This document shows positions 54,805 through 63,472 of a stretch of 64,000 nucleotides of DNA, piece by piece. Numbering within the stretch: position 1 is the stretch's first letter; every line of letters begins with the position of its first letter. The position numbers were made by a program, and so were the translations under genes. The notes under the pieces are model-generated. The model did not search any database. It worked only from the letters and a program-made list of their open reading frames with translations, and was not told where the DNA came from. Source of the DNA: Pedobacter glucosidilyticus (GTDB lineage Bacteria; Bacteroidota; Bacteroidia; Sphingobacteriales; Sphingobacteriaceae); NCBI RefSeq assembly GCF_002483235.1, contig NZ_DLHN01000012.1:43339-107338 (forward strand), read 5' to 3'.

Positions 54805-55845
54805 ATGCACTTAAACAATGCAGAAAAAATTAGATATAACAGGCAACTCATTTTACCTGAGTTAGGTTTAGCTGGCCAGAATAAACTTAAAAATGCCAAA
54901 GTTTTAATGATTGGTGCTGGAGGCTTAGGTTGCCCGGTTTTGCAATATTTGGCTGCAGCAGGGGTAGGGCAAATTGGTATGATAGACCATGATGTGGTTG
55001 ATGAAAGCAATCTCCACAGGCAAATTCTTTATAACCATTTAGATATTGGTAAAAACAAAGCTTTAGTTGCTCAAGAGAAGCTGTCTTTGTTAAATCCTTT
55101 AGTTAAAACTGATGTTTATCCTTTTAAATTAAATGATGAAAATGCCTCAGAAATTATCAAAAACTATGATTTAATTATAGATGGCTCTGATAATTTCAAA
55201 ACTCGGTATTTGGTTAATGATATTTGTGTAAGCTTAAAAAAACCTTGGGTATTTGGTTCTATTTTTAAGTTTGAAGGGCAGGTAGCTATTTTTCATCCAG
55301 AAAGTGCAAATACTTATCGTGATGTTTACCCAGAAGCACCAGATGAAAATACAGTGCCTAATTGTGCCGAAATTGGCGTTTTAGGAGTTCTGCCTGGCTT
55401 AATTGGTTTGATAATGGCAAATGAAGCTATCAAGTTTATTTGCAATATTGGTGAAACTTTATTGGGTAAATTATTGGTTTATGATACTTTAGAGAATGAT
55501 TTTAAGATTTATCAACTTATACAATCCAAACAGCAAACAGCAGAAAAAACCTTTAAAACTGATAAAAACGTGGCAACAGAAATAGCATTTGACGATTTAG
55601 ATCAATTAGGAACTTATTATTTATTAGATGTAAGAGAAGAATGGGAGTTTGAAGATTTTAATAAAGGAGGTGTAAATATTCCCTTAAATCTTTTACCTCA
55701 ACAACTACATGTATTGGCAGAAGAAGATAAGATTGTTTGCTGCTGTAATTATGGTAATAAAAGTAAAATAGCCGTAAAACTTATTAAAGACCAATATCCT
55801 GATAAGGAAGTTTACAGCGTGAAAGACGGGATAGAAGAGTGTTAA
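54805..55845 (+). CDS. ThiF/MoeB-type adenylyltransferase with rhodanese domain
   Basis: A 346-residue protein that should adenylate the C-terminus of a small sulfur carrier (ThiS or MoaD) and perhaps transfer sulfur. The E1-like domain shows RYNRQLILPELGLAGQ, GAGGLGCPVLQYLAAAGVG, and DGSDNFKTRYLVND; the C-terminal rhodanese (about 260-346) has LLDVREEWEFEDF and the active loop CCCNYGNKS. The zinc cysteines usual in MoeB/ThiF are missing: CYRC is replaced by TYRD, and no second CxxC is seen. The cysteine in VPNCAEIGVLG remains. ATG 54805 is preferred to TTG 54796. No thi or moa genes are adjacent, so the partner is unknown. Confidence 0.85.
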   Translation: MHLNNAEKIRYNRQLILPELGLAGQNKLKNAKVLMIGAGGLGCPVLQYLAAAGVGQIGMIDHDVVDESNLHRQILYNHLDIGKNKALVAQEKLSLLNPLVKTDVYPFKLNDENASEIIKNYDLIIDGSDNFKTRYLVNDICVSLKKPWVFGSIFKFEGQVAIFHPESANTYRDVYPEAPDENTVPNCAEIGVLGVLPGLIGLIMANEAIKFICNIGETLLGKLLVYDTLENDFKIYQLIQSKQQTAEKTFKTDKNVATEIAFDDLDQLGTYYLLDVREEWEFEDFNKGGVNIPLNLLPQQLHVLAEEDKIVCCCNYGNKSKIAVKLIKDQYPDKEVYSVKDGIEEC

Positions 55846-57023
55846 GCTGCTTTTCTTTTAGATTTTTCCCATGCAGCAGATTGTTGGCCTTTAAAATACC
55901 TGATAGTGCCTGCTAATGCTGCATAGTTCATTAAACAGAAATAATAAGGAATGAAAAACAGCTTGATTTTTAGTTTTTTCTGCTCTAAGAACCAACCCAA
56001 AGCTGATGATACATAAAAAAGTATTTGCATAAACAATATTGCTTGGTATAAAAGCAAATCTGGATATTGGTAAACAATTAAACAGTTTAAAATAAAAGCT
56101 ACCAACATTAAAGCTGGTGTAACGGCCCATCTTAGTACTTTATGGCTGATGTATTGAAAAGTTAAAATTGGATTATTAAAAGGATTAGCAGCCTTTTTTA
56201 ACCTAAAAATAGACTGAATTCCACCTGCTACAATTCTAATTTTACGTTTAAGCTCTTCGGCCGAGTTTTCTGATGCTGTTTCAATAGCATAAGCCTTTGG
56301 CTCATAAGCTATAATATAACCTTTTTCTGCAATACGCATGGCAATCATGTGGTCATCTATGATCGTATCACTTTCTACAGGATGGTATAAAGCAGTTCTG
56401 ATACTGAATAGCTCTCCGGCTGCGCCAATGCTAGAATAAAGCTCATAATCCCATTTTTTTAAAGCCGATTCATATTTCCAATAAAAGCCTTCTCCGGCAG
56501 CACTGGCATCAGCTTTTTCATCAACCATAATGCGTTTTTCGCCAGCAACGGCACCAACTTTAGCTATTTGGTAATGTTTTACAAGCTCTTTTATAGCCTC
56601 AGGATTTAAAAAAGTATTAGCATCCGTGAAAACGGTAATTTCGCCTTTTATATAGGGGATAGCTCTTTTAATGGCCGCCATTTTTCCTGCTCTGCTATCT
56701 TGATGAAGCAGTTCTATATCTTTATACTGGCTAATAATTTGTGGTGTTTGGTCTGATGAGCCATCGGTGATAAACAAAATCTGAAACTTATCTTTTGGAT
56801 AATCTATAGCTAAACAGTTTTGTATTTTTTCTTCTATAAAATCTTCTTCATTAAAAGCAGCTATCAATAATGTTGTGCTTGGTAAATGGCTATCAACCAG
56901 ATTTTTAATATCTTTTTTAGGCTTAAAAAGTCTTTTAAGTTTTATCAATACAAAAAGTAAAATTCCGTAGCCCAAGAAAGCGTAAAACACCACAAATAAA
57001 GAAAACCAGAAAAAAGCTATCAT
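55842..57023 (-). CDS. Membrane glycosyltransferase, GT2, cellulose-synthase-like
   Basis: A 393-residue protein: one N-terminal membrane helix (about 1-25), a cytoplasmic GT2 domain (LLIAAFNEEDFIEEKI, FITDGSSDQT, TVFTDANTFL, DDHMIAMRIAEKGY) and three or four C-terminal helices. The DGS, DAN and DDH acidic motifs fit a processive-type fold, but the QxxRW motif is replaced by RKIRIV, so processivity is doubtful. It overlaps the upstream glycosyltransferase by 4 nt and tail-overlaps the ThiF-like gene by 4 nt. Likely adds sugar in surface polysaccharide synthesis. Confidence 0.88.
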   Translation of the reverse strand: MIAFFWFSLFVVFYAFLGYGILLFVLIKLKRLFKPKKDIKNLVDSHLPSTTLLIAAFNEEDFIEEKIQNCLAIDYPKDKFQILFITDGSSDQTPQIISQYKDIELLHQDSRAGKMAAIKRAIPYIKGEITVFTDANTFLNPEAIKELVKHYQIAKVGAVAGEKRIMVDEKADASAAGEGFYWKYESALKKWDYELYSSIGAAGELFSIRTALYHPVESDTIIDDHMIAMRIAEKGYIIAYEPKAYAIETASENSAEELKRKIRIVAGGIQSIFRLKKAANPFNNPILTFQYISHKVLRWAVTPALMLVAFILNCLIVYQYPDLLLYQAILFMQILFYVSSALGWFLEQKKLKIKLFFIPYYFCLMNYAALAGTIRYFKGQQSAAWEKSKRKAA

Positions 57024-57940
57024 GAATTTTTAATTTTAAAGCCTAAATTTTTGCTGTTTTTAGCATGGGTGAAGTTCCATAAAACACCTTTTAAAACCCA
57101 TTTTATCAAATCTTTTCTACCTTTTAAAAAGTATTGAACCATCATTTTTGGACAAGCAATGCCACAATAATAAATGCTAAAAGCTAAAGTATTTAAAAAG
57201 CTTGTGTTTTTCCTGATGAAAAGCATCCTGTTTCTTACCGTGAAATAAGTTTTTAATGCACTTTCTTTGCCAACACTTACTGATTCTTTATGGTAAATAT
57301 GTGTTTTCCCGGTAAACCATATTTTTTTGCCAATTCTTTTGAATTTTTCGCACCAGTCTAATTCCTCGTAATACAAAAAATAATTTTCATCCATCCGTCC
57401 GGCCTTTAGTAAGTCTGTTTTACGGCACATCACAGCAGCACCATGGCAAAAACCAGTTTCGTGGCTAAGTCCTTCGTATTGCCCGTTGTTGTTTTCAAAC
57501 TGACCAACACAATTATTTCTGCCTGTTAAATAATTTAAAGGTGTAAAACCTGCATATTGTATAAGGCTTTTATCTTCATGATAAAGAATAAGAGGGGAAA
57601 GCAAGCCAATATCTGGGTTTTGTTCCATTTCAGATACCATGGTTTCAATACAGCCTGCAATAATTTCTGTATCGTTATTCAAAAAAAATAAATAATCTCC
57701 TTTAGCAGCTCTTAATCCAAAATTATTACCTCCTGCAAAACCAATATTTTTTATTGAGTGGATATAAATTATTTTTGGATAATGTTTATGAAATGTTTTA
57801 TAATGATTTTCATTACTGCCATTATCTACCAAAATAACTTCTAAATTAGCAGTTGGATAATGTGTTTTAATAGATTTTAAAAAATCTACAGTTGCTTGTG
57901 GTTGATTATAGTTTACGGTTATGATGGAGACTAAACTCAT
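57020..57940 (-). CDS. GT2 glycosyltransferase (rhamnosyltransferase-like)
   Basis: A 306-residue family 2 glycosyltransferase of the WbbL/RfbN type: SIITVNYNQPQATVDFL, ILVDNGSNENH, GFAGGNNFGLRAAKGDYLFFLNNDTE with the DxD-equivalent NNDTE, and FLYYEELDWCEKFKRIGKKIW. The C-terminal hydrophobic stretch may peripherally attach it to the membrane. It overlaps the next gene by 4 nt on the same strand, a two-gene unit for surface glycan assembly. The donor sugar is not predictable. Confidence 0.9.
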   Translation of the reverse strand: MSLVSIITVNYNQPQATVDFLKSIKTHYPTANLEVILVDNGSNENHYKTFHKHYPKIIYIHSIKNIGFAGGNNFGLRAAKGDYLFFLNNDTEIIAGCIETMVSEMEQNPDIGLLSPLILYHEDKSLIQYAGFTPLNYLTGRNNCVGQFENNNGQYEGLSHETGFCHGAAVMCRKTDLLKAGRMDENYFLYYEELDWCEKFKRIGKKIWFTGKTHIYHKESVSVGKESALKTYFTVRNRMLFIRKNTSFLNTLAFSIYYCGIACPKMMVQYFLKGRKDLIKWVLKGVLWNFTHAKNSKNLGFKIKNS

Positions 57941-57985
57941 TGGTTAAAGAGAATAAAAAATATACAGCTTTCAAAATAAAAGATT

Positions 57986-58519
57986 TTGTCTGACGAAAAA
58001 AAAATATCAGAGCAATTTAAGGCATTTAAAGACCTTGAAAATAAAGATTTAAGTTTGGAAACAAAGTTAGATGAGTTAATTCTATTGCTTGAAAAAAATG
58101 AGTTAGATACAGAGAGCATTAAAAAGATGCAACAGAAATTTAACCATGTGGTTAACAAAAAGATTGCGCAAAAAGCTACTATTAATGAAATTAAGGATAT
58201 ATCCTTAAAAAATTTAGATAACATAGATAAGTTAAACCAGCTTGAAATTTTATTAAATACAAATCATATAGATTCTAAACAGGCTAGCAAAATCAAAATA
58301 GAAAATGGTCTAGCAAAATTCGTGAAAGTAATTATTGGCTTTTTGATGATTACGCTGGGTTTTGCCATGATTATTTTACCTACACCACACTCTTTTGAGA
58401 TGTTTACCATTTTTTGGTTTAACCCCAATGATGGTATAACATTAATGGATTTAATTTCTTTGATTATCATTGCTACGGGCGTGTACATAGTCATTAAATC
58501 TTATGTTAAATTTGATTAA
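57986..58519 (+). CDS. Small membrane protein of unknown function
   Basis: A 177-residue protein I do not recognise. Residues 1-105 are charged and helical (LDELILLLEKNELDTESI, a coiled coil or helical bundle), followed by two membrane helices (about 110-135 VIIGFLMITLGFAMIIL and 150-172 LMDLISLIIIATGVYIVI). No ATG is available at the N-terminus: the only upstream choices before an in-frame stop are ATT 57983 and TTG 57986, and TTG gives the natural-looking MSDEKK. It starts 45 nt from the divergent glycosyltransferase and ends 14 nt before the PP2C regulator, so it may be a membrane partner of the partner-switching module. Confidence 0.65.
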   Translation: MSDEKKISEQFKAFKDLENKDLSLETKLDELILLLEKNELDTESIKKMQQKFNHVVNKKIAQKATINEIKDISLKNLDNIDKLNQLEILLNTNHIDSKQASKIKIENGLAKFVKVIIGFLMITLGFAMIILPTPHSFEMFTIFWFNPNDGITLMDLISLIIIATGVYIVIKSYVKFD

Positions 58520-58533
58520 CAAAATAATACCAC

Positions 58534-59658
58534 GTGAATAATAAAATACTTTTGGTAGACGATGAGGTTTTACAGCTAAAAATCATAGAAAGGTTATTAA
58601 AATCTAATGGTTACCAGTGTGTTTCTGTTACATCTGTTCAACAGGCCGAGGAGGTATTGAAAAATTTTGTTCCAGATTTAATCATATCTGATTACGAAAT
58701 GCCAGAGGCTAATGGCTTTGTTTTTAGAGAGAGATTACTAAAAAATGATGATTTAAAAAATGTGCCATTTTTATTCTTAACATCTTTTAATCAGGATGAT
58801 TTGGTACAAAAAGGACTAGATTTACAAGCCTTAGATTATATTGCTAAAAATATACCTGCTACACAGCTTTTAGCAAAAATTAATAACATCATGAATACCG
58901 TTCATGAGCAATATCAGAAATCATTATCAGAAATAACAAATATTGCAAAAAGGCTTAATTTAAATATCGTTCCTACTAAAGCGCCATTACTTAAAAATTT
59001 TGAAATACATTATTTCAATCATTCTTACCAAAATCATCCGGGCGGAGATTTTATTGATTTTATAAAAGTTAATGATAGATATACTTTTTTGATATTAGGC
59101 GATGTGATGGGAAAAAAATGGGGAGCATGGTTTTTTTCTTTTAGCTTTTTAAGTTATATCAGAGCAGCTGTAAGAATATGCGTATTAGATGGTACGCTCT
59201 CTTTAAATGATATTTTAAAAAAAATAAATAAAGTTATTTACGCCGATGATTTTTTAAGAGATATTTTTTCTACCCTAAGCATGGTTTTGGTGGATGATGA
59301 TGAAGCTAAGCTCATTTATGCGGGTGCAGGAGATTTACCTTTATTGAAGTTTTCTTATCAGCATCAGCAATTATTGTCTTATAAATCAGAAGGGATTTTA
59401 TTAGGTTTTTTAGAAGATAGTAATTTTCCAGAACAAGAAATCGCTTTTGAGATAGGAGAAGAAGCTTATCTGGTTTCTGATGGAATGATAGATTTTGAAG
59501 TTAATGCAGTAAAAAAATCAGATATTAACTTACTAAAGCAAAGGTTATATGATTTAAAAATCTCAGGAAAATCAACCGAAGAAATAAAAGAAATTTTATT
59601 TAATAGTCAAGCATCACAAATTGATGATTGTAGTTTTATCATCATCAAAAGAAAATAG
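58534..59658 (+). CDS. Response regulator with PP2C (RsbU/SpoIIE) phosphatase output
   Basis: A 374-residue protein, GTG start. Residues 1-120 are a receiver domain (LLVDDEVLQ, phospho-acceptor D53 in SDYEMPEANG, conserved Lys in DYIAKNIP). A coiled linker (about 120-150) leads to a PP2C phosphatase domain (about 155-374) with metal motifs HPGGDFIDF, LGDVMGKK, LVSDGMIDF and QIDDCSFIII. Such proteins dephosphorylate a STAS anti-anti-sigma protein when activated. The STAS gene follows 13 nt later. The AGH usual in this family reads AGD. Confidence 0.9.
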   Translation: MNNKILLVDDEVLQLKIIERLLKSNGYQCVSVTSVQQAEEVLKNFVPDLIISDYEMPEANGFVFRERLLKNDDLKNVPFLFLTSFNQDDLVQKGLDLQALDYIAKNIPATQLLAKINNIMNTVHEQYQKSLSEITNIAKRLNLNIVPTKAPLLKNFEIHYFNHSYQNHPGGDFIDFIKVNDRYTFLILGDVMGKKWGAWFFSFSFLSYIRAAVRICVLDGTLSLNDILKKINKVIYADDFLRDIFSTLSMVLVDDDEAKLIYAGAGDLPLLKFSYQHQQLLSYKSEGILLGFLEDSNFPEQEIAFEIGEEAYLVSDGMIDFEVNAVKKSDINLLKQRLYDLKISGKSTEEIKEILFNSQASQIDDCSFIIIKRK

Positions 59659-59671
59659 TTAATTTTAAAAC

Positions 59672-60010
59672 ATGAAAATAAATAGTGTAAAACACGATAA
59701 TTGCCTTGTCATTTACATCAATGAAAATGAGGCAAATTTTTCAAAATCAGATAAATTTAAAGAGCTGGTTTTTCAAGAGATTGATCAAGGTAATTTAAAT
59801 ATCATTATCTCATTTAAAGAGGTTAATTATTTAGATAGCTCTTTTTTAGGTGCGGTTGTAGCAATTTTAAAACATCTTATTCCGCTAAATGGTAAATTGG
59901 TATTAACACAACTTAATCCAGATATTAAAAACCTATTTGAGTTAACCCGCTTGGATAAAGTGTTTAATATTGAATATGATTTTTCTGAAGCTTTAAATGT
60001 TTTTAAATGA
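59672..60010 (+). CDS. STAS-domain anti-sigma-factor antagonist
   Basis: A 112-residue single STAS domain of the SpoIIAA/RsbV type. The phosphorylatable serine motif is YLDSSFLGAVVAIL (S56/S57), in the expected place, with LTQLNPDIKNLFELTRLDKVF as the conserved C-terminal helix region. It would switch between a phosphorylated and free form under control of the upstream PP2C and the downstream kinase-like protein, which it overlaps by 4 nt. The output partner is unknown; Bacteroidota usually lack sigma-B. Confidence 0.9.
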   Translation: MKINSVKHDNCLVIYINENEANFSKSDKFKELVFQEIDQGNLNIIISFKEVNYLDSSFLGAVVAILKHLIPLNGKLVLTQLNPDIKNLFELTRLDKVFNIEYDFSEALNVFK

Positions 60011-60501
60011 GTTTAACTTTACCTCTTATCATACAATCAGAAGCGCCACAAAAGCCAGAAGAAATTTATGATTTTGTTATATCATTTACAGATTTACTTT
60101 GTAAGCATATTAAATTTTTAAAGGAAAAGGTATTAGCTAATATCAAACTCATATTAATAGAATATTGCACCAATGCTTTAAAACACGTTGCAAATGAAGT
60201 AAATATCATCCAAGCCGAATTTGATAATCAAATACTACAATTAAAAAAGATAGATAAAGCACCCAAATTTAAAATGGGAAACTTGATACTTTCTCAAGAT
60301 ATTTTAAGAAATTATTCATTTATAGAAATTGATGCCCATAGTTTTCAATTTGTTTTAAAACACGAGTACCAGCAAAATGAGGTGATTTTAATACCAGAAC
60401 ATTTTGGTTTTGAAATAGTGATAAGAGCATCTAAAAAATTTACTTACACTTATCAGGACGATACCAAAGAAAATATTTTTTGTGCTACGTTAACTTTCTA
60501 G
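60007..60501 (+). CDS. RsbW-like anti-sigma kinase-type protein, degenerate
   Basis: A 164-residue protein in the place where an RsbW/SpoIIAB kinase is expected. The N-box of GHKL ATPases is recognisable (IKLILIEYCTNALKHVANE, with E and N in place near residues 53-58), but I find no DxGxG G1 box or glycine-rich lid; the matching region reads KKIDKAPKFKMGN. It may bind the STAS protein without ATP, or ATP binding may be altered. It overlaps STAS by 4 nt and runs 17 nt into the 3' end of the convergent flippase gene. Confidence 0.65.
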   Translation: MSLTLPLIIQSEAPQKPEEIYDFVISFTDLLCKHIKFLKEKVLANIKLILIEYCTNALKHVANEVNIIQAEFDNQILQLKKIDKAPKFKMGNLILSQDILRNYSFIEIDAHSFQFVLKHEYQQNEVILIPEHFGFEIVIRASKKFTYTYQDDTKENIFCATLTF

Positions 60502-61822
60502 TTTTAATAATTGTTACAATAGTTTGCCATGCGCCCCTATAAAGGCTCATAAAACTAAATTTTTGATAATCTTGTAAAGCAAAGTAACCAACACCTACTG
60601 CTATTAAAGTAGGCACCAAAGTAGCTAAGGCAACGCCATAAATATTTCCCAAAGTAAATACACCAATAATATCAAAAATGATATTTGCAGCAAGCATAAC
60701 CATCACTTTGATAAAGTTAACTTTTGGTTTGTGTATAACATCAAGGGTAAGAGCCATAAACCTATCTGCCGGATATAATAATGCAAATAGCATAAACAAC
60801 CTTAATACATTTGCAGCCTCTGTTTGGATATATTGCGGTCCGCCAATGATAGCAATTGCAAAATCTGCTAAAAATAAAGAAAGTATAGCTGCTGGTATTA
60901 AAAAGATGGTTAGCAAACCAATGTATTTAGACATCTCATCAATAACCAGTTTATTTTTTGCTTGATTATAGGCAGTAGATAAACTAGGCATGGCAGTAGC
61001 AGCAAAACTTCTTAGTGGAATTTCTATAATTTCTAGAAGTTTTTGCCCTAAATTATAAATTGCCAAAGCGGCATCGCCTAAAAAAACTTTAATTATAATA
61101 GTATCAGATGTTCTGAAAAGATTTGCACTGATAGTTGTTCCGACACTAAATTTTCCAAAATTGTATAAAGCTAAAACGCTTTCTTTACTTTTTCTATTAA
61201 ACAATTGTATACCAGACCATCCTTTCAAGACAACAAATAAACTGGTGATAAAAAACGATAAAAGATAGGCATACAGCACATATTGTAGATTTACTTTGCC
61301 AGTAATAATTAGCCCGGTAATAAAAATTATAAAAGAGGCTGTATTAATGGTTCTGATATATAAAAGCCTATCAAAACGTTGTTCGCCCTGCATCATATTG
61401 GTAGCCATATAATAGGGTAAAGAAACAATATAAGTAATACCAAACCATTTTAACAGTAAAGAAAAGCCTATATCACTAATATAATCTTCTAAAAAAAAAG
61501 CAGGAATATTAAGTCCAATAAATCCTAAAGTTATCAGTAAAGCAATATACCAAGACGAGGCCACAATTTCCTCTGCTTTTTCTACAGACGCACCAGCATA
61601 AAACTTTATAAATGCAGTAGTTAAAAAGCCAGATCTAAAAGTTTCAAGAAGTAAATAGCCAGTAGTAAAAAAAATCCATATACCCATCTCTTCTAAACTA
61701 AGCGCATGAGACAGTAAACCGTAAGTTACCATCCCTAAAACAGACATTACGGCATTTCCAGTTAAAGATAAAAAATGCTTGTTTTTGATGATAATAAACA
61801 GTTTATGTAGATCTTTAAACAT
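60485..61822 (-). CDS. Polysaccharide flippase, MATE/Wzx-like (oligosaccharide flippase family)
   Basis: A 445-residue polytopic protein with about 12-14 membrane helices, starting with GNAVMSVLGMVTYGLLSHAL and ending with VGVGYFALQDYQKFSF. It fits the RfbX/Wzx-type polysaccharide biosynthesis family (FLGDAALAIYNLGQKLLEII, FLADFAIAIIGGPQYIQTE). It would move lipid-linked glycan units across the inner membrane, supporting a capsule or exopolysaccharide role for the neighbouring glycosyltransferases. No wzy or export genes are in the window. Confidence 0.88.
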   Translation of the reverse strand: MFKDLHKLFIIIKNKHFLSLTGNAVMSVLGMVTYGLLSHALSLEEMGIWIFFTTGYLLLETFRSGFLTTAFIKFYAGASVEKAEEIVASSWYIALLITLGFIGLNIPAFFLEDYISDIGFSLLLKWFGITYIVSLPYYMATNMMQGEQRFDRLLYIRTINTASFIIFITGLIITGKVNLQYVLYAYLLSFFITSLFVVLKGWSGIQLFNRKSKESVLALYNFGKFSVGTTISANLFRTSDTIIIKVFLGDAALAIYNLGQKLLEIIEIPLRSFAATAMPSLSTAYNQAKNKLVIDEMSKYIGLLTIFLIPAAILSLFLADFAIAIIGGPQYIQTEAANVLRLFMLFALLYPADRFMALTLDVIHKPKVNFIKVMVMLAANIIFDIIGVFTLGNIYGVALATLVPTLIAVGVGYFALQDYQKFSFMSLYRGAWQTIVTIIKTRKLT

Positions 61823-61919
61823 GAATTTTTATAAACAAAATAATTTCTTGTAAAAAAATAAATACTTCTTAAAATTTATAGCAATTTAACTAGTTTTAAC
61901 AAAAAATAACAGCTAGCAA

Positions 61920-62708
61920 ATGCACAATAATACATATAGTTTTGAAGATATTGCGCTTTTAATTACAGTTTACAATAGAAGCTCTTCTTTAGAGAGGTTA
62001 CTTAAAGCTTTTGATGAATTAGGAATCTGTTTTGGAGAAATAATTGTTTCTGACGATTGTAGTAAAGCACAACATCAAGAAAAGATGAAGCTTTTGCAGC
62101 AAGATTATCCTTTTAAGCTTATTACAACCCCAATTAATAAAGGATTAGCCAATAATCTTAATAAAGGGCAAAATGCCGTAACCAAACCTTTTACACTATA
62201 CGTACAGGAAGATTTTATTCCTCAACCTGTTTTTATAAAAAATCTTGAAAATGCAGTAAAAATCATCAAAGAAGATACATCTGTTGATACCATAAGGTTT
62301 TACGCTTACTTTCCTTATCCTTATACAAAACCTTATGATATAAATTTTGATGAAATGATTTTTAAAAAATCTATTTTGTACTGGAATCACTTAAAATTTT
62401 ATGTTTATAGTGATCATCCTCATCTTAGAAGAAGCAATTTTTTAAAAAAGTTTGGATATTATAAAGAGGGGATACAAATGGATAAAACAGAATTTGAAAT
62501 GGCCTTATCATTTATAAAAGGTAATGGAAAAGGGCTTATTGCCAAAGATATTTATGCTTCTTTTGAGCAAAAAAATTCGCCCGATGAACCTAGTACTGTA
62601 AACCGGAAATCATGGAGAGAGGATAAATCATTAATCATTTTAGGTTTAAGAAAAGTATTTCTACTTTACAGGTTTCTTAAAAATACTTTCCAACTTTACA
62701 GCAAATAA
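61920..62708 (+). CDS. GT2 glycosyltransferase, tandem copy 1
   Basis: A 262-residue family 2 glycosyltransferase: LLITVYNRSSSLERLLKAF, IIVSDDCSK, NKGLANNLNKGQNAV and LYVQEDFIPQP in the donor-binding half, then YSDHPHLRRSNFLKKFGYY in the acceptor half. The YVQEDF motif stands where DxD usually lies. It forms a tandem pair with the next gene (3-nt gap), sharing order and the HPHLRRSNFL block. Divergent from the flippase with a 97-nt gap that probably contains both promoters. Confidence 0.9.
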   Translation: MHNNTYSFEDIALLITVYNRSSSLERLLKAFDELGICFGEIIVSDDCSKAQHQEKMKLLQQDYPFKLITTPINKGLANNLNKGQNAVTKPFTLYVQEDFIPQPVFIKNLENAVKIIKEDTSVDTIRFYAYFPYPYTKPYDINFDEMIFKKSILYWNHLKFYVYSDHPHLRRSNFLKKFGYYKEGIQMDKTEFEMALSFIKGNGKGLIAKDIYASFEQKNSPDEPSTVNRKSWREDKSLIILGLRKVFLLYRFLKNTFQLYSK

Positions 62709-62711
62709 AAG

Positions 62712-63470
62712 ATGGCTATTTTTTCAAACATCAGTTTATTAATTACCCATTACAACAGAACGGCTTCTTTAGAAAGACTTTTAAATTCTTTTGTAGATAT
62801 TGATATTTCTTTTGGCGAGATTGTAGTTTCAGATGACGGTAGTAAGCCAGAAAATTTAAGACTTTTAACTGATTTACAAACAAAGTTTGATTTTAAATTG
62901 GTAAGCACTCCCATAAATAAAGGCTTAGGAAATAATATCAACAAAGGGCAAAAAGCAGTTAGTAAACCTTTAACCTTATATGTCCAAGAAGATTTTATTC
63001 CTTGTGGGGATTTTTTAAATTATTTAACTCAAGCAGAAGAAATTATGATAGCAAAGCCAGAGCTAGATATCATCAGATTTTACGCTTATTTTAAATATCC
63101 ATATTTAAAACCTTATAAAAATGGATTTAGTGAAATGATTTTTAAACTGTGGTATCCTGGGTATAAAAAGTTTTATATGTATAGCGACCATCCGCACCTC
63201 AGAAGAAGTAACTTCCTAGAAAAGTTTGGATATTATACAGAAGGAGTAAAAGGCGATGTTACCGAGTATAACATGATGATGAGTTTTTTAAAAAATAGAG
63301 GTAAAGGGATGTTTCATCAACATTATAGAACCATCTTTAATCAAGAAAACTCCTCTGCCGAGCCCAGTACGATGAAACGTGATTTTTGGCGAGAGTCTAA
63401 TAACCCGCTTATCAAACTGATGAGACATGGTTACAGGCATCTGAAATTTAATATAGATTATTTAAAGTAA
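62712..63470 (+). CDS. GT2 glycosyltransferase, tandem copy 2
   Basis: A 252-residue paralogue of the preceding gene product: LLITHYNRTASLERLLNSF, IVVSDDGSK, NKGLGNNINKGQKAV, LYVQEDFIPCG and YSDHPHLRRSNFLEKFGYY align throughout. The conserved core with divergent C-terminal tails suggests a duplication followed by change of acceptor. It is followed by a third GT2 gene after 2 nt. Confidence 0.9.
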   Translation: MAIFSNISLLITHYNRTASLERLLNSFVDIDISFGEIVVSDDGSKPENLRLLTDLQTKFDFKLVSTPINKGLGNNINKGQKAVSKPLTLYVQEDFIPCGDFLNYLTQAEEIMIAKPELDIIRFYAYFKYPYLKPYKNGFSEMIFKLWYPGYKKFYMYSDHPHLRRSNFLEKFGYYTEGVKGDVTEYNMMMSFLKNRGKGMFHQHYRTIFNQENSSAEPSTMKRDFWRESNNPLIKLMRHGYRHLKFNIDYLK

Positions 63471-63472
63471 AT

